From Comamonadaceae bacterium (lineage in GTDB: Bacteria > Pseudomonadota > Gammaproteobacteria > Burkholderiales > Burkholderiaceae_C): a DNA stretch of 64,000 nt. This document shows, piece after piece, positions 44,564-53,955 of the stretch. Location of the stretch: contig JAAFIW010000008.1 in assembly GCA_013297875.1 (NCBI GenBank), positions 99,465-163,464 on the forward strand. Direction: 5' to 3'. The notes under the pieces are model-generated. The model saw only the letters and a list, made by a program, of their open reading frames with translations. It did not search any database and had not been told where the DNA came from. A program made the position numbers and the translations under genes. The stretch's first letter is position 1. Each line of letters begins with the position of its first letter.

Positions 44564-47500
44564 CTACGGCTTGAAGCCGGGGTCACGCAGCTCGCCGAGA
44601 GGGGAGATGGTGACGCGGCGGGCGTTGGCTTTCAGGAGCGAGCCGGCTTGTTTGTAGGTGTACCGCCAAGTACCAGTGTTGTCTCGATTGCGTGCATCTA
44701 CATTGGCTTCCTGGTGTGCGGCTAGGCTCAGCCTTCCAGCGCTGTTGATAGATGCAATACGCATGGTTTTTAGCTGGCCATCGACCTCAAGCTTCAACGA
44801 GTCGTCGATCATCAAGCGCATCACCAGTGGCTTGCCACTGACGCTGGCAACCTGGTTTCGCAACTGCGCAATCCCGTGTTTTCGCGCAATCTGATACGCC
44901 TCAAACGTCGAAATCACCTCGCCTTCCCACTTGCCGCCCTCCCCGCGAACAATCTCGATGCAATAGTTGCTGTCGCCTTTGTAGCCCTTGTAGGCCCGTG
45001 GCTCGCCATTGGGCATCAGGCCATGTCGGTCGGCTGATTTGGCGCTGGAAAATTCAATGACTTTGAGTGTGCTTTCTTCGCGAACCCTGGCACCGTCGAT
45101 CACTTTTCGAACGCTGACACGGCCATTGCCCAGCAGCGCATAGGCGGTGTCGTTGTGCATGGCTCCTTCATGGCTGTGATCGGGCTTGTGACTGACCCAA
45201 ATCCGGCTGACGGCCAGCTTCACGTGCTCCCGATAGCTTTCCCACGGAAGGGGCATGTTTTCTACCAGTCGGTTGAGTTGCTGTTGTCGTGCGTCGGCAC
45301 TGGCGTGTGCAAAACGTTGCAACAGCCCCTGGTCTGTCACCGCAATCACGCAGGCATCGACCGCGTGGTGCCGGTGGTCGTTGCGGTTCTTTTCGCCGTC
45401 CAGGCCCAGGATGTCGTTCAAGCCGAACTTGCCGCGCAGCATGGCGGTCATCTGGCCTGGAATCACGCGGGTGGCTTGCGGGCAGATCAGACTGAGGTAC
45501 TCGCGGGCGACGCGGCTCAAATGACGGGTGTCGTTCAGCGCGCGGGCCAGAAAGCCTTTGTCGTCTCGCAGCCATTGCTCGTAACCGTCTTCGGCAAAGC
45601 GGTAGCGTTTATTCCTGGGCATCAGCTCAGCCCGGTTCAGCATGTCTGCATAAGCCCAGCCTTGCGCCGCAAAGTCATTGCGGGCCTGCCAGGGGGTTTG
45701 GTTACCCTTGACGCGGTTGGCCTGGCGGGTTGCCACGGTTTTGTTGTTCAGGCTGTCGTCCAGCGTTTCCGAGAACGGCAAGATGTGTTCGATCTCCACC
45801 TGGTCACTGAGCAGCATGGCTGCGCTGATTTGTACGCCGCTGTACGGGCAGCGTCGGTAAGCCGGGTCAAAGCTCAACTCCTCCCACAAAATCATTTTTT
45901 GAATATCGGCATGCCGCACCCGCTCGGGCGCGCATTGCAAAACGCCGGCAGCGTCGGCGCGCAGGCGTTCATTGCGTTTCTGATTTTTGGCCTGGCGTTC
46001 GTTGTCTTCCTTGCGCTGCTCCTGGCTTTGCTTCAAGTCGCGTGCCACTTCCACAATCACTTCGCTGGGGTGGCCATAGCGCTTGATCAGTGCATTGACG
46101 ACCACGCGCACCTGGTTCAGGCCGATGTGAACCGTGGGGTTGGCAATCTTTCCGAAACGCTTTTCGTCGGCGTCTTCTGGCACACCCGTGCCAAAGCCCA
46201 CGTGGCGCTGCAGGTACTGGCCGTAGTAAGGCAGCGTGGGCAGTATTTCGCCGGTGGCAGCATGGCTGATGTGGCTGTGGTGCTCAAATCCGGCGGCTAG
46301 CACTGCTTTGTCGTAGGTGATCACCTCAAGCCGCAGCGCGGGCAGGATACGGCGCAGGGCCTTGGCGCTCAGGCTCCCATAGCCTTCGGGCAGGGCCACA
46401 TTGGCCAGGGTTTCGGCACGCGCTTCGTCAACGCCGGTTGTGTCTTGCAGCCATTGAACCAGCCGGGCTTCGTTTTCTTCGCCAACCAGTTGCGCCACGA
46501 TCTCGTCCTGCGTGGCTTCGCTCCAGCCAAACCATGGCGGGCCGAAGTGCTGCTTGCTGGCCAGAATGGCGCTGGTGGTGTTGCCCTTGAGTTCCTGGCG
46601 CCTGGCGTCTTCCAGATTGAATTGAACGGCCCCACCCAAGCCCAGCAGTTTTTTGATTTGCGTGAAGCTGCGCTTGCTGTGTTGCTCCAGGGCGTCAATC
46701 AGCTGGTTGCGCTGCGCCAGGGTGAGTGGCTCTTCTTTCAAACCTTCGTGCAGGATGCGCAGGTTGTTCACCTCCTGGTACAGGCGAAACCGCTGGGTGC
46801 TGGGCAGCGCCAGCGACGCACGTTCTTCGTCGGGCAGCAGCGTGCAACGACCGGGCTTGACAGGCTTGAGCAGGCGCTGGTGCAGCAGGCAGTCTTTCAG
46901 TTCGGCGCGTGCGGTTTCGTGAAACAAAGCCGGGTTTAACTCAGCCTGTTTGGCCCACAGCGCATCAAACTCGGCTTCGATCATCGCCCGGTCGATGTAC
47001 AGGTCGTAGCTCTTGTCGATGCGCGTTTTGCCGTCTTCTTTTTCCACCCTTTGTTGCCGGTAACGGGCTCGAACGGTCTGTCCGGTGGTGTTCCGCTTGT
47101 TGAGCCATTGCCCAACCGTGCGGCACTGGTCTTCTTTCAGCGCCTGCCGCAGCTTGCTGATGGCATTTTTCAGCGCGCTGCCGTCGCTGTCTTTCTTGTC
47201 TGTTTTGCGGTTGCTCTTGAAACCGCGGCGTTGGTTGATGTGAAACAGTGCGCGGGCAAATTCTTCGGGCTTCAGCGCTTCGTCTAGACCCTTGGCACGC
47301 AGCGCATAAGGGTCCAGCCTTTCCAGTGCCTTTCGGGCGGCTTCATCGGAAGGAAAAAAGCCATGCGCCAGCAAGGCGTGGGTCATGCGCGCCTTGCGCT
47401 TGAGCAAGCGGTCCCGCCTGCGCCGCATGGCGCGGGCCTCGCGGCGCGTGACCGCCAGCGAGGAGCCGTCTTTCGGGTTACGACCGTCGGAAAAGATGCG

Positions 47501-47623
47501 CACACCCGCTTTGATGACGGCCAGGGGTGCGGGCGGCGCTTCATGGTTTAAGCGAACCATGGCCCAGCCTAAAGATGTAGAACCCAGATCCAGCGCTAGG
47601 CGGTAACGCATCTTGTGTGACAT
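44564..47623 (-). CDS. cas9: Cas9 endonuclease (type II-C)
   Basis: 1019 residues from the ATG at 47623 (GGGAG seven bases upstream); longer in-frame starts run into the tracrRNA. RuvC-I is LALDLGSTSLGWAM with D12. The Arg-rich bridge helix is at 60-80 (RREARAMRRRRDRLLKRKAR). RuvC-II is EVIVEVARDL with E525. The HNH domain has QVEIEHILPFSETLDDSLNN (H613, N626/627). RuvC-III is DHRHHAVDACVIA with H753 and D756. All nuclease residues are intact. The size and cas9-cas1-cas2 order without csn2 or cas4 make it II-C. It cuts DNA guided by crRNA:tracrRNA. Confidence 0.97.
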   Translation of the reverse strand: MSHKMRYRLALDLGSTSLGWAMVRLNHEAPPAPLAVIKAGVRIFSDGRNPKDGSSLAVTRREARAMRRRRDRLLKRKARMTHALLAHGFFPSDEAARKALERLDPYALRAKGLDEALKPEEFARALFHINQRRGFKSNRKTDKKDSDGSALKNAISKLRQALKEDQCRTVGQWLNKRNTTGQTVRARYRQQRVEKEDGKTRIDKSYDLYIDRAMIEAEFDALWAKQAELNPALFHETARAELKDCLLHQRLLKPVKPGRCTLLPDEERASLALPSTQRFRLYQEVNNLRILHEGLKEEPLTLAQRNQLIDALEQHSKRSFTQIKKLLGLGGAVQFNLEDARRQELKGNTTSAILASKQHFGPPWFGWSEATQDEIVAQLVGEENEARLVQWLQDTTGVDEARAETLANVALPEGYGSLSAKALRRILPALRLEVITYDKAVLAAGFEHHSHISHAATGEILPTLPYYGQYLQRHVGFGTGVPEDADEKRFGKIANPTVHIGLNQVRVVVNALIKRYGHPSEVIVEVARDLKQSQEQRKEDNERQAKNQKRNERLRADAAGVLQCAPERVRHADIQKMILWEELSFDPAYRRCPYSGVQISAAMLLSDQVEIEHILPFSETLDDSLNNKTVATRQANRVKGNQTPWQARNDFAAQGWAYADMLNRAELMPRNKRYRFAEDGYEQWLRDDKGFLARALNDTRHLSRVAREYLSLICPQATRVIPGQMTAMLRGKFGLNDILGLDGEKNRNDHRHHAVDACVIAVTDQGLLQRFAHASADARQQQLNRLVENMPLPWESYREHVKLAVSRIWVSHKPDHSHEGAMHNDTAYALLGNGRVSVRKVIDGARVREESTLKVIEFSSAKSADRHGLMPNGEPRAYKGYKGDSNYCIEIVRGEGGKWEGEVISTFEAYQIARKHGIAQLRNQVASVSGKPLVMRLMIDDSLKLEVDGQLKTMRIASINSAGRLSLAAHQEANVDARNRDNTGTWRYTYKQAGSLLKANARRVTISPLGELRDPGFKP

Positions 47624-47660
47624 TGGCAGCTCCCTTTTTGCAGATTGACGTTTCATTTTG

Positions 47661-47689
47661 TTTGTAACTACTTTTGCGATACATTTCAA
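47661..47689 (-). promoter_or_regulatory. Predicted cas9 promoter
   Basis: On the minus strand, -35 TTGAAA (47684-47689) and -10 TACAAA (47661-47666) are spaced by 17 bp. The start would be near 47654, with a leader of about 30 nt before the ATG. It overlaps the predicted tracrRNA promoter on the other strand. Confidence 0.6.
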
Positions 47690-47690
47690 G

Positions 47691-47784
47691 AACTTATCGC
47701 TTGGGATATGCGCTCTGGACGCTAACAAGTTCTATCCATGAGCACCAAATGGAAAGGCCGCTACATGCGGCCTTTCGTCTTTTT
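47691..47784 (+). ncRNA. Predicted tracrRNA of the type II-C system
   Basis: 47697-47718 is a perfect 22-nt complement of the array repeat (TCGCTTGGGATATGCGCTCTGG split as TCGCTTGGGATA and TGCGCTCTGG). It continues ACGCTAACAAGTTCTATCC, where AAC can pair with the first GTT of the repeat. It ends in a strong terminator: AAAGGCCGC-TACAT-GCGGCCTTT then CGTCTTTTT (47753-47784). A weak promoter (TTGTTT at 47658, TACATT at 47680) fits a start near 47691. The gene runs divergently from cas9. Confidence 0.85.
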
Positions 47785-47847
47785 ACGGGGTTTGTTGCGG
47801 CGCTCAGGTGCCGCAGAAAAACAGCTTCAGGACCTACACGCTTGATC

Positions 47848-49122
47848 TCAAACCTCAAACCCCGCCCGCAAAAACCCCCGAAACCGCGCCCGCCCGCCGC
47901 GCACCGGTGGCTGCGTGAGCTGGTAGTTGGGAAAGCGTTGCAAAAACCGCCCAATCGCCACGCGCCCTTCCAGCCGCGCCAGGCTCAGGCCGGCGCACTG
48001 GTGAATGCCGAAACCAAAGGCCAGGTGGCGGTTGGGGTTGCGGTGCAGTTGTAAGGTGTCGGGCTCGTCAAACACCGCCGGGTCGCGGTTGGCCGCACCA
48101 ATGCACAGCGTGATCAGGCTGCCTGCGGGCAACTGCACGCCGCCCACCTCAGCATCGCGCAGCGCTCGGCGGTTGCCCAGCTGGTTGGACGACTCGAAAC
48201 GCAGAAATTCATCCACGGCAAGCATCAAACAGGCCTGCAGCCCATGTAAATCTTGCTCAAGCAGCTTCATATTTGATAGCAAATGATTCTTCTGCTCAGA
48301 CCATTCCTGCAGCGTAACCAACGCATTGCCGATCAAATTGGTGGTGGTTTCGTGGCCGGCATTCAAGATGAACACGCAGTTTTGCAGCAGCTCGGCCTCG
48401 CTTAACTGCTGGGCACCTTCGCCTTGAATCAAGCGGGTCAACACATCGTGTTGCGGGTCGCCAGGCTGCCGTCGGCGCGCGGCGACCAGGTGGCGCAGGT
48501 AGTCGGTGAACTCGCTCACCGCCGCGTTGCCCAGCGCCTGCTGTTGCGCCGAGAGCTGCGGCTCCAGCGCCCCCAAAATCGCCAGCGACCAGCTGCGCAG
48601 CGGCCCCCGATCTGTATGCGGCACGCCCAGCAGGTTGCCAATGATCTCCACCGGAATGGCGCTGGCAAAGTCTTCTATCAAATCGCCGCCGCCCTGAGCT
48701 GCCATGCGATCCAGCAAACCATCGACCAATGCAATCAAACCCGGCTCCAGCTCGTCAATCGCCCGCCGCGTGAGCGCCCCCATGATGAGCTGGCGGACCC
48801 GGCTGTGCAGCGGCGGGTCGTTGAACACCAGGCTGGTGGTGTGGTGCTGGTAGAGCGGGGCAGGGTGATGTTCGTCAAACGGCGGCAGGTTGAACTTGGG
48901 GGCGAATTCCTGGCGCTTGTCAGAGCTGAAGCCTTGCGCATCGCGGTACACCGCCATCACATCGGCATAGCGCGTCAGCAGGTAGCTGCCATCGGGCATG
49001 CGTTTGACTGGCTCGGTTTCGCGCAAGGCCGCATATACCGGGTAAGGGTTGGCGTAAAAGTCAGCGGGCAGGGCGCGCAGATCCAGCGTGGCGGCGATGT
49101 CGTGTGCGCGCTCGGGGGTCAT
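47848..49122 (-). CDS. Cytochrome P450
   Basis: 424 residues from the ATG at 49122. The I helix has FILNAGHETTTNLIGNAL (the oxygen-activating AGHETT), then the K helix (ESSNQLGNRRA; the usual ExxR is weak). The haem loop is LAFGFGIHQCAGLSLARLEG with the Cys ligand. It needs an external redox partner; none is adjacent. Residues encoded by 48239-48284 (KNHLLSNMKLLEQDLHGLQ) lie over a dispersed repeat and look like an insertion before the K helix region. Confidence 0.88.
   Translation of the reverse strand: MTPERAHDIAATLDLRALPADFYANPYPVYAALRETEPVKRMPDGSYLLTRYADVMAVYRDAQGFSSDKRQEFAPKFNLPPFDEHHPAPLYQHHTTSLVFNDPPLHSRVRQLIMGALTRRAIDELEPGLIALVDGLLDRMAAQGGGDLIEDFASAIPVEIIGNLLGVPHTDRGPLRSWSLAILGALEPQLSAQQQALGNAAVSEFTDYLRHLVAARRRQPGDPQHDVLTRLIQGEGAQQLSEAELLQNCVFILNAGHETTTNLIGNALVTLQEWSEQKNHLLSNMKLLEQDLHGLQACLMLAVDEFLRFESSNQLGNRRALRDAEVGGVQLPAGSLITLCIGAANRDPAVFDEPDTLQLHRNPNRHLAFGFGIHQCAGLSLARLEGRVAIGRFLQRFPNYQLTQPPVRGGRARFRGFLRAGFEV
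48239..48284 (-). repeat. Dispersed TGCTYRAGCA-type element inside the P450 gene
   Basis: GCCCATGTAAATCTTGCTCA then AGCAGCTTCATATTTGATAG. It keeps the reading frame. Confidence 0.8.
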
Positions 49123-49127
49123 CGGGA

Positions 49128-49517
49128 TCAAGCAGCTACAAAATAACTAGCAGTTTTGATGCCCAAAACGGTGAGCATCAGCGAGCCCATCAAGTGCAGC
49201 GCCGCGGTGCCCAGGGCCAATGCGTAGCGCTGGGATTGCAGCATGGCCACCACTTCGGCGGAGAACGTGGAAAACGTGGTCAGCGCACCCAGAAAGCCCG
49301 TAACCAGCAGCAGGCGCCAGGCGGCGTCTAGCTGGGGCAGCGCTTGAAACACGCCCACGCCCACACCGATTAAATAACCGCCGATCAGATTGGCCGACAG
49401 CGTGCCCAGCGGCAGCGTCGCGGAAGCGCCAGCGACCGGGTTGAGCCACAAACCCAGGCCCCAGCGCGCCAGCGCACCCGCACTGGCACCGACGCAAATT
49501 GCAAGAACAGGCCACAT
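49128..49517 (-). CDS. crcB: Fluoride exporter CrcB/Fluc
   Basis: 129 residues from the ATG at 49517 with four membrane helices. [32 protein letters not shown] and [20 protein letters not shown] are the Fluc motifs (Asn and Phe-box, central TFS). The family forms dual-topology dimers that let F- leave the cell. The end is 5 bp from the P450 start; the link may be chance. Confidence 0.93.
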   Translation of the reverse strand: MWPVLAICVGASAGALARWGLGLWLNPVAGASATLPLGTLSANLIGGYLIGVGVGVFQALPQLDAAWRLLLVTGFLGALTTFSTFSAEVVAMLQSQRYALALGTAALHLMGSLMLTVLGIKTASYFVAA

Positions 49518-49542
49518 GGGCAAAGTGTATCGACGTTGCCAC

Positions 49543-49640
49543 CAAGCCGATACGCCGCAAACGCGTTGGCATGCACCTGCGCGGCCAGCAAGCCCGCCAG
49601 CACATCGCCCGTTCCCGCAGTCGCCAGCCGGGCGTTGCCG
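49543..49640 (-). pseudogene. Remnant of nnrD (NAD(P)H-hydrate dehydratase)
   Basis: The minus strand reads [20 protein letters not shown], the conserved C-terminal active region of NnrD, then loses similarity. Related fragments are at 62635-62815 and 63689-63888. Confidence 0.7.
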
Positions 49641-49688
49641 GTGAGGTTGATGTGGGGGCCAGGATCAGCGATCAGGTGCCCCGTGATG

Positions 49689-50576
49689 TCACAGGCTGTT
49701 GGCCAAGGCCGCCGCCGCCGTGCGCGTTTCAACGCCTAGTTTCTGGAAAACATGCTCCAGGTGCTTATTGACCGTGCGGTGGCTCATACCCAATATGTCG
49801 CCTATGTCTTTGTTGGTTTTGCCTTTGGCCAGCCACGACAGCACCTCGGTTTCGCGTTGGGTGAGGGCTGCGCTTTCCAGGCGTGAGGGGGTGGCGCTGG
49901 TGTGGTGGCGCTGTTCGATCAACAGCATGGCCTCGCCGATGCCCACATGCCCCATGTTGCGCACCGACAGCCAGGTGCCCGCGCGCTCCAGCAACACCGC
50001 TTCGGGGTCGGTGGTGGTGGCGGCATGCAGGTCCTGGGGTAGCCAGCCAGCCGGTGCCTCTGGGTCTATCAACGCAAGCCAGTTGGCAGCCTGCGGCGAG
50101 CACCAGGCAATGCGCCGGCCTGCGTCAACCAGCACCACGCCAAACCCGGCCACGTCGACCGCCTGGCGCGCCAGGCGCGTGATGTGTGCGTTGCGGGTGT
50201 GGGTTTGCAGGCGGGCCACCACCTCGGGTGCGCGCAGGGGTTTGACGACATAGTCCACGCCGCCGCAGGCAAAGCCTTCCAGCACATGGGGCGTATCTGA
50301 CAAGCCGGTCATGAAGATGATGGGAATGTGCGCCAGGGCCGGGTCTGCCTTGATGCGTCGGCAGGTCTCAAAACCCGACAGGCCGGGCATCACGGCGTCC
50401 AGCAAAATGGCATCGGGCACGACCAGCTCCAGGCGCTGCAAAGCCGCATCGCCATCGCGCGCCACCAGCACGGTGTAGCCCTCGCCCTCCAGCACATCGC
50501 ACAGCAAGCCCAGGCTGCTGGGTGTGTCGTCGACCACCAGCACAACAGGGCGCTGCGAGGCGGTTTCAGTTGGCAT
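49689..50576 (-). CDS. Response regulator, LuxR type
   Basis: 295 residues from the ATG at 50576 (GGGAG upstream). The receiver has VVLVVDDTPSSLGLL and phospho-Asp in DAILLDAVMPGLSGFE. A middle PAS-like segment follows (VAGFGVVLVDAGRRIAWCSP). The LuxR HTH is LTQRETEVLSWLAKGKTNKD then IGDILGMSHRTVNKHLEHVF. The start overlaps the end of the permease-kinase gene by 11 bp, so it is probably the partner regulator for that kinase and controls the divergent amide operon. Confidence 0.88.
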   Translation of the reverse strand: MPTETASQRPVVLVVDDTPSSLGLLCDVLEGEGYTVLVARDGDAALQRLELVVPDAILLDAVMPGLSGFETCRRIKADPALAHIPIIFMTGLSDTPHVLEGFACGGVDYVVKPLRAPEVVARLQTHTRNAHITRLARQAVDVAGFGVVLVDAGRRIAWCSPQAANWLALIDPEAPAGWLPQDLHAATTTDPEAVLLERAGTWLSVRNMGHVGIGEAMLLIEQRHHTSATPSRLESAALTQRETEVLSWLAKGKTNKDIGDILGMSHRTVNKHLEHVFQKLGVETRTAAAALANSL

Positions 50577-53500
50577 CTGGGTCGCTCCCGGCATCGAGGT
50601 TCAGTGCTTGCAGCATGCCGTCCAGGTCGTAGCGGGTCACAAATGCCCGCAGCTGGCTGCACTGCGGGGCCAGGTTGGGTTCTTGCGCGGCAAAGCTGTC
50701 CAGCAGGCGGTGCAGTCCGTGGATATGGCCCAGCCGGGCCAGGGCCACCAGCTCGGCCCGCATGTCGTCGGGCAGGTGGGTCGCGCCTGGTGACGTGGCC
50801 GGGGCGGCGGCGGCAGGCAGCACGGCTGTGGTGACCCATTGCAAGCCGATGTGACGCTGCAAGGCTTCCATCAGCTCGGACTCCAACACGGGCTTGCCCA
50901 CAAAAGCCTGGCAACCGGCCTGCTTGAGCCGGGCGGCCTGGTTCTCAAACACATTGGCCGACACCAGAATGATGGGCACTTGCGCATAGCCGCGGGCGCG
51001 TAGTTGCTGGGCGGTTTCCCAGCCGTCCAGGCCGTCCATGCTCAGGTCCAGCAAAATCGCATCGGGCATCTGGCTGGCCACGCTGTCCAGGCATTCCAGA
51101 CCGCTGGCGGCCTCGCGCACCGCAAAGCCCAGGGGTAGCAGCATGCCGGCCAGCATCTGGCGCTGCACGGGCTGGTCGTCGACCACCAACAGGGTTTTGC
51201 GCTGGCCAAAAAAGCCCATGATCTGGCGCGGCGGGTTGGCTAGCGGGCCCGGGTCGTCTATCTCGCGCAAGTAAAGGCGCACGCTGAAGGTGCTGCCCTG
51301 GTCTTGTTCGCTGCGCAGCGTCAGCTCGCCGCCCATCAGCGAGGTGAGCAAGGCGGTAATCGTCAAGCCTAACCCCGTACCCGGCTCGCCGCGCTGGCGG
51401 CCCGCCGTGCCGCGTTCAAACGGCAGAAAAATGCGCTGCTGGTCTTGCTGCGCAATGCCAATGCCGGTGTCCACCACGTCAAAGCGAATCACCTCGCGTC
51501 GGCAATCCACATGCAGGGTCACGCGGCCCGCGTCGGTAAATGCCACGGCATTGCTCAGCAGGTTGATGATGATTTGCCCCAGGCGCTTGGCGTCTGCCTG
51601 CACCCAGGCGGGCATGCGCCCATGGGTGGTGAGCACGAAATCAAGCCCCTTGGCCTGGGCTTGTGGCCGCACCATGTGAACCAGACCATTCAGAAAATCA
51701 GGCAGCGGCACCGGTGCCGGCTCCAGCCGCAAGCGGCCGGCTTCAATGCGCGCCAGATCCAGCAAGCCGTCGACCAGGGCCAGCAGGTGCTCGCCACTGC
51801 GTTGAATGGTTTGCACAGCCTGGCGCGGCTTGGTTTGCAACTCTTCGCTTTTGAGCAAAATCTGCGAATACCCCAAGATGCTGTTCAGCGGCGTGCGCAG
51901 CTCGTGCGACATGCCCGCCACATAGCGGGTTTTGGCCTGGTTGGCCGATTCAGCCAGCTCCTTGGCCTGCTGCAAGGCCTGGTCGGTGCGCTGGTGGGCC
52001 TCAATCTCGCGCGACAGCAACTGGTTCTGGCGGTTGGACTCGTCTTGTGCCATGCGACGGCTTTCGCTGCTCAGCACAATCCACCAGCTGCACACCGTCA
52101 CGATCAACAGCAGCATGGCAAACACCTTGATAAAGGCCGAGCGCAACGGGGCCGAGGGGTCTGTGGCCGCCAGCAGCGCGGCCTCTTGGGTATAGACCAT
52201 ACCCATCACGGTGGCCAGCAGCGCGCACAAAGACAGCGTGACCACGATGTAATGACCCACCCGGAAATTGACCCGGCTGGACAGGGCGCTGGGCAGCAGC
52301 CGGCTTAAAAAGTGCTCGGCCTGCTCAGCGGCCCGCGAGCGGGTTTTGCAGCGGTCGTGGCAGCGCGATTCCAAGGTGCAGCACAGCGAACAAATGGCAG
52401 CGCCATAGGCCGGGCAACTGGCCATGTCTTCCGCTTCAAACGCGTTCTCGCACACGTGGCACTTGAGCATCTGGCCGGGCATGCCCATGGGCTGGGGCTG
52501 GCGGGCGATGTAGTAGCGCCCACGGGTCAGCCAGGCCAGCAGCGGCGACAACACCAGCGCAGCACCCAACGCAATGAAGGGTGAAAAGGCTTGCGCTACA
52601 TCACCCAGCGCCCCGGTATGGGCCACCACCGCCAGGGCCGCTGCCAGCAGCATCGAGCCCAGGCCGACCGGGTTGATGTCATACAAATGCGCCCGCTTGA
52701 ATTCAATGCCCTTGGGGCTGAGGCCCAGCGGTTTGTTGATCACCAGATCGGCCACCAGCGCGCCCACCCAGGCAATGGCCACGTTGCTGTAAAGCCCCAG
52801 CACTTTTTCTAGCGCTGCAAACACGCCCAGCGTCATCAGCAGCAGGGCGATCGCCACGTTGAACACCAGCCACACCACGCGGCCGGGGTGGCTGTGCGTC
52901 AGCCGTGCAAAAAAATTCGACCAGGCCAGCGAGCCCGCGTAAGCATTGGTCAGGTTGATCTTGACCTGCGAGATCACCACAAAAATCACCGTGGCCGCCA
53001 GCACCCAGGTGGGGCTGGTGAACACATACGCGAACCCCGCCAGGTACATCTGCGTGGGCTCCACCGCCTTGGCCGCTGGCAGCTCGTTTTGCAACACCAG
53101 ATACGCCAAAAATGCACCACCCAGCATCTTGAGCATGCCCAGCACAATCCAGCCCGGCCCCGCCAGCAAAACGGCGGCCCACCAGCGCTTGCGGTTGGCT
53201 TGGGTTTTTTCGGGCAGAAACCGCAAAAAATCGACCTGTTCGCCCACCTGCACCACCAACGAGAACGCCACCGTGGCGGCCGCACCAAACATGAGCGGGT
53301 CAAAGTCGCTGCTGCCTGATGTGCGCCCCACCAAACCCGTGAAATCAGAAAAAGCCTGGGGGTTTTTCCACAAAACAGCCAGATAAGGCAGCAACAACAG
53401 CACGCCCCAAAAGGGTTGCGTCCACATCTGCAGCTTGGAGATCAGCGTGATGCCGCGCACCACCATGGGCAAGATGACCAGCGCGCTGATGGCATAGCAC

Positions 53501-53955
53501 CACACAATGGGTATGTGCAAAAACATCTGCAAGGCCAGCGCCATGATGGCCGCTTCAAGTGCGAAAAAGATGAACGTAAAACTGGCGTAAATCAGCGAGG
53601 TGATGGTGGAGCCCAGGTAGCCAAAGCCCGCGCCCCGCGTCAGCAAGTCCATGTCCACACCGTAGCGTGCCGCGTAATAGCTGATAGGCAAGCCGGTTAA
53701 AAACGTGATGAGCCCCACCACGAGAATGGCCCACAGCGCATTGGTAAAGCCGTAGTTCAGCGCAATCGCGCCGCCAATGGCTTCGAGCGCCAGAAACGAC
53801 ACCGCCCCAAAAGCCGTGTTGCCCACCCGCCATTCAGACCACTTGCGAAACCCACGCGGCGTGTAGCGCAGCGCATAGTCTTCAATCGACTCGTCAGCCA
53901 CCCAGGCGTTGTATTCGCGGCGTATGCGGAAGATTTTCTGGGTGGCAACGGTCAA
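50566..53955 (-). CDS. NCS1-type permease fused to a hybrid histidine kinase
   Basis: From TTG at 53955 (GGAG nine bases upstream) it has 1129 residues; an ATG at 54084 would add 43 poorly typical residues. The order is an NCS1 permease (about 20-500; RREYNAWVADESIEDYALRY, 12 or so helices with NAYAGSLAWSNFF), a Cys-rich zinc-ribbon-like part (CHVCENAF, CCTLESRCHDRC), and two more helices. HisKA (MSHELRTPLNSI, His about residue 684), an ATPase domain (NLLSNAV, DTGIGIAQ, GTGLGLTI), a receiver (DAILLDLSMDGLDGWE) and a short helical tail follow. It is probably a transporter-like sensor for an N compound. The neighbouring amide operon suggests formamide, urea or similar. Confidence 0.88.
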   Translation of the reverse strand: MTVATQKIFRIRREYNAWVADESIEDYALRYTPRGFRKWSEWRVGNTAFGAVSFLALEAIGGAIALNYGFTNALWAILVVGLITFLTGLPISYYAARYGVDMDLLTRGAGFGYLGSTITSLIYASFTFIFFALEAAIMALALQMFLHIPIVWCYAISALVILPMVVRGITLISKLQMWTQPFWGVLLLLPYLAVLWKNPQAFSDFTGLVGRTSGSSDFDPLMFGAAATVAFSLVVQVGEQVDFLRFLPEKTQANRKRWWAAVLLAGPGWIVLGMLKMLGGAFLAYLVLQNELPAAKAVEPTQMYLAGFAYVFTSPTWVLAATVIFVVISQVKINLTNAYAGSLAWSNFFARLTHSHPGRVVWLVFNVAIALLLMTLGVFAALEKVLGLYSNVAIAWVGALVADLVINKPLGLSPKGIEFKRAHLYDINPVGLGSMLLAAALAVVAHTGALGDVAQAFSPFIALGAALVLSPLLAWLTRGRYYIARQPQPMGMPGQMLKCHVCENAFEAEDMASCPAYGAAICSLCCTLESRCHDRCKTRSRAAEQAEHFLSRLLPSALSSRVNFRVGHYIVVTLSLCALLATVMGMVYTQEAALLAATDPSAPLRSAFIKVFAMLLLIVTVCSWWIVLSSESRRMAQDESNRQNQLLSREIEAHQRTDQALQQAKELAESANQAKTRYVAGMSHELRTPLNSILGYSQILLKSEELQTKPRQAVQTIQRSGEHLLALVDGLLDLARIEAGRLRLEPAPVPLPDFLNGLVHMVRPQAQAKGLDFVLTTHGRMPAWVQADAKRLGQIIINLLSNAVAFTDAGRVTLHVDCRREVIRFDVVDTGIGIAQQDQQRIFLPFERGTAGRQRGEPGTGLGLTITALLTSLMGGELTLRSEQDQGSTFSVRLYLREIDDPGPLANPPRQIMGFFGQRKTLLVVDDQPVQRQMLAGMLLPLGFAVREAASGLECLDSVASQMPDAILLDLSMDGLDGWETAQQLRARGYAQVPIILVSANVFENQAARLKQAGCQAFVGKPVLESELMEALQRHIGLQWVTTAVLPAAAAPATSPGATHLPDDMRAELVALARLGHIHGLHRLLDSFAAQEPNLAPQCSQLRAFVTRYDLDGMLQALNLDAGSDPDAN

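Noticed and set aside
45155..46300. 381-codon + strand frame inside cas9
   Set aside because: Antisense shadow of a proven Cas9 coding region with intact nuclease motifs.
47685..47720. tracrRNA on the minus strand (co-directional with cas9)
   Set aside because: Pairing with the opposite repeat strand is possible, but there is no terminator before cas9, whereas the + strand has a strong terminator at the right distance and the array has a + strand terminator.
47624..47728. Longer N-terminus for Cas9
   Set aside because: The upstream codons lie over the promoters and the tracrRNA anti-repeat. The GGGAG before 47623 gives the better start.
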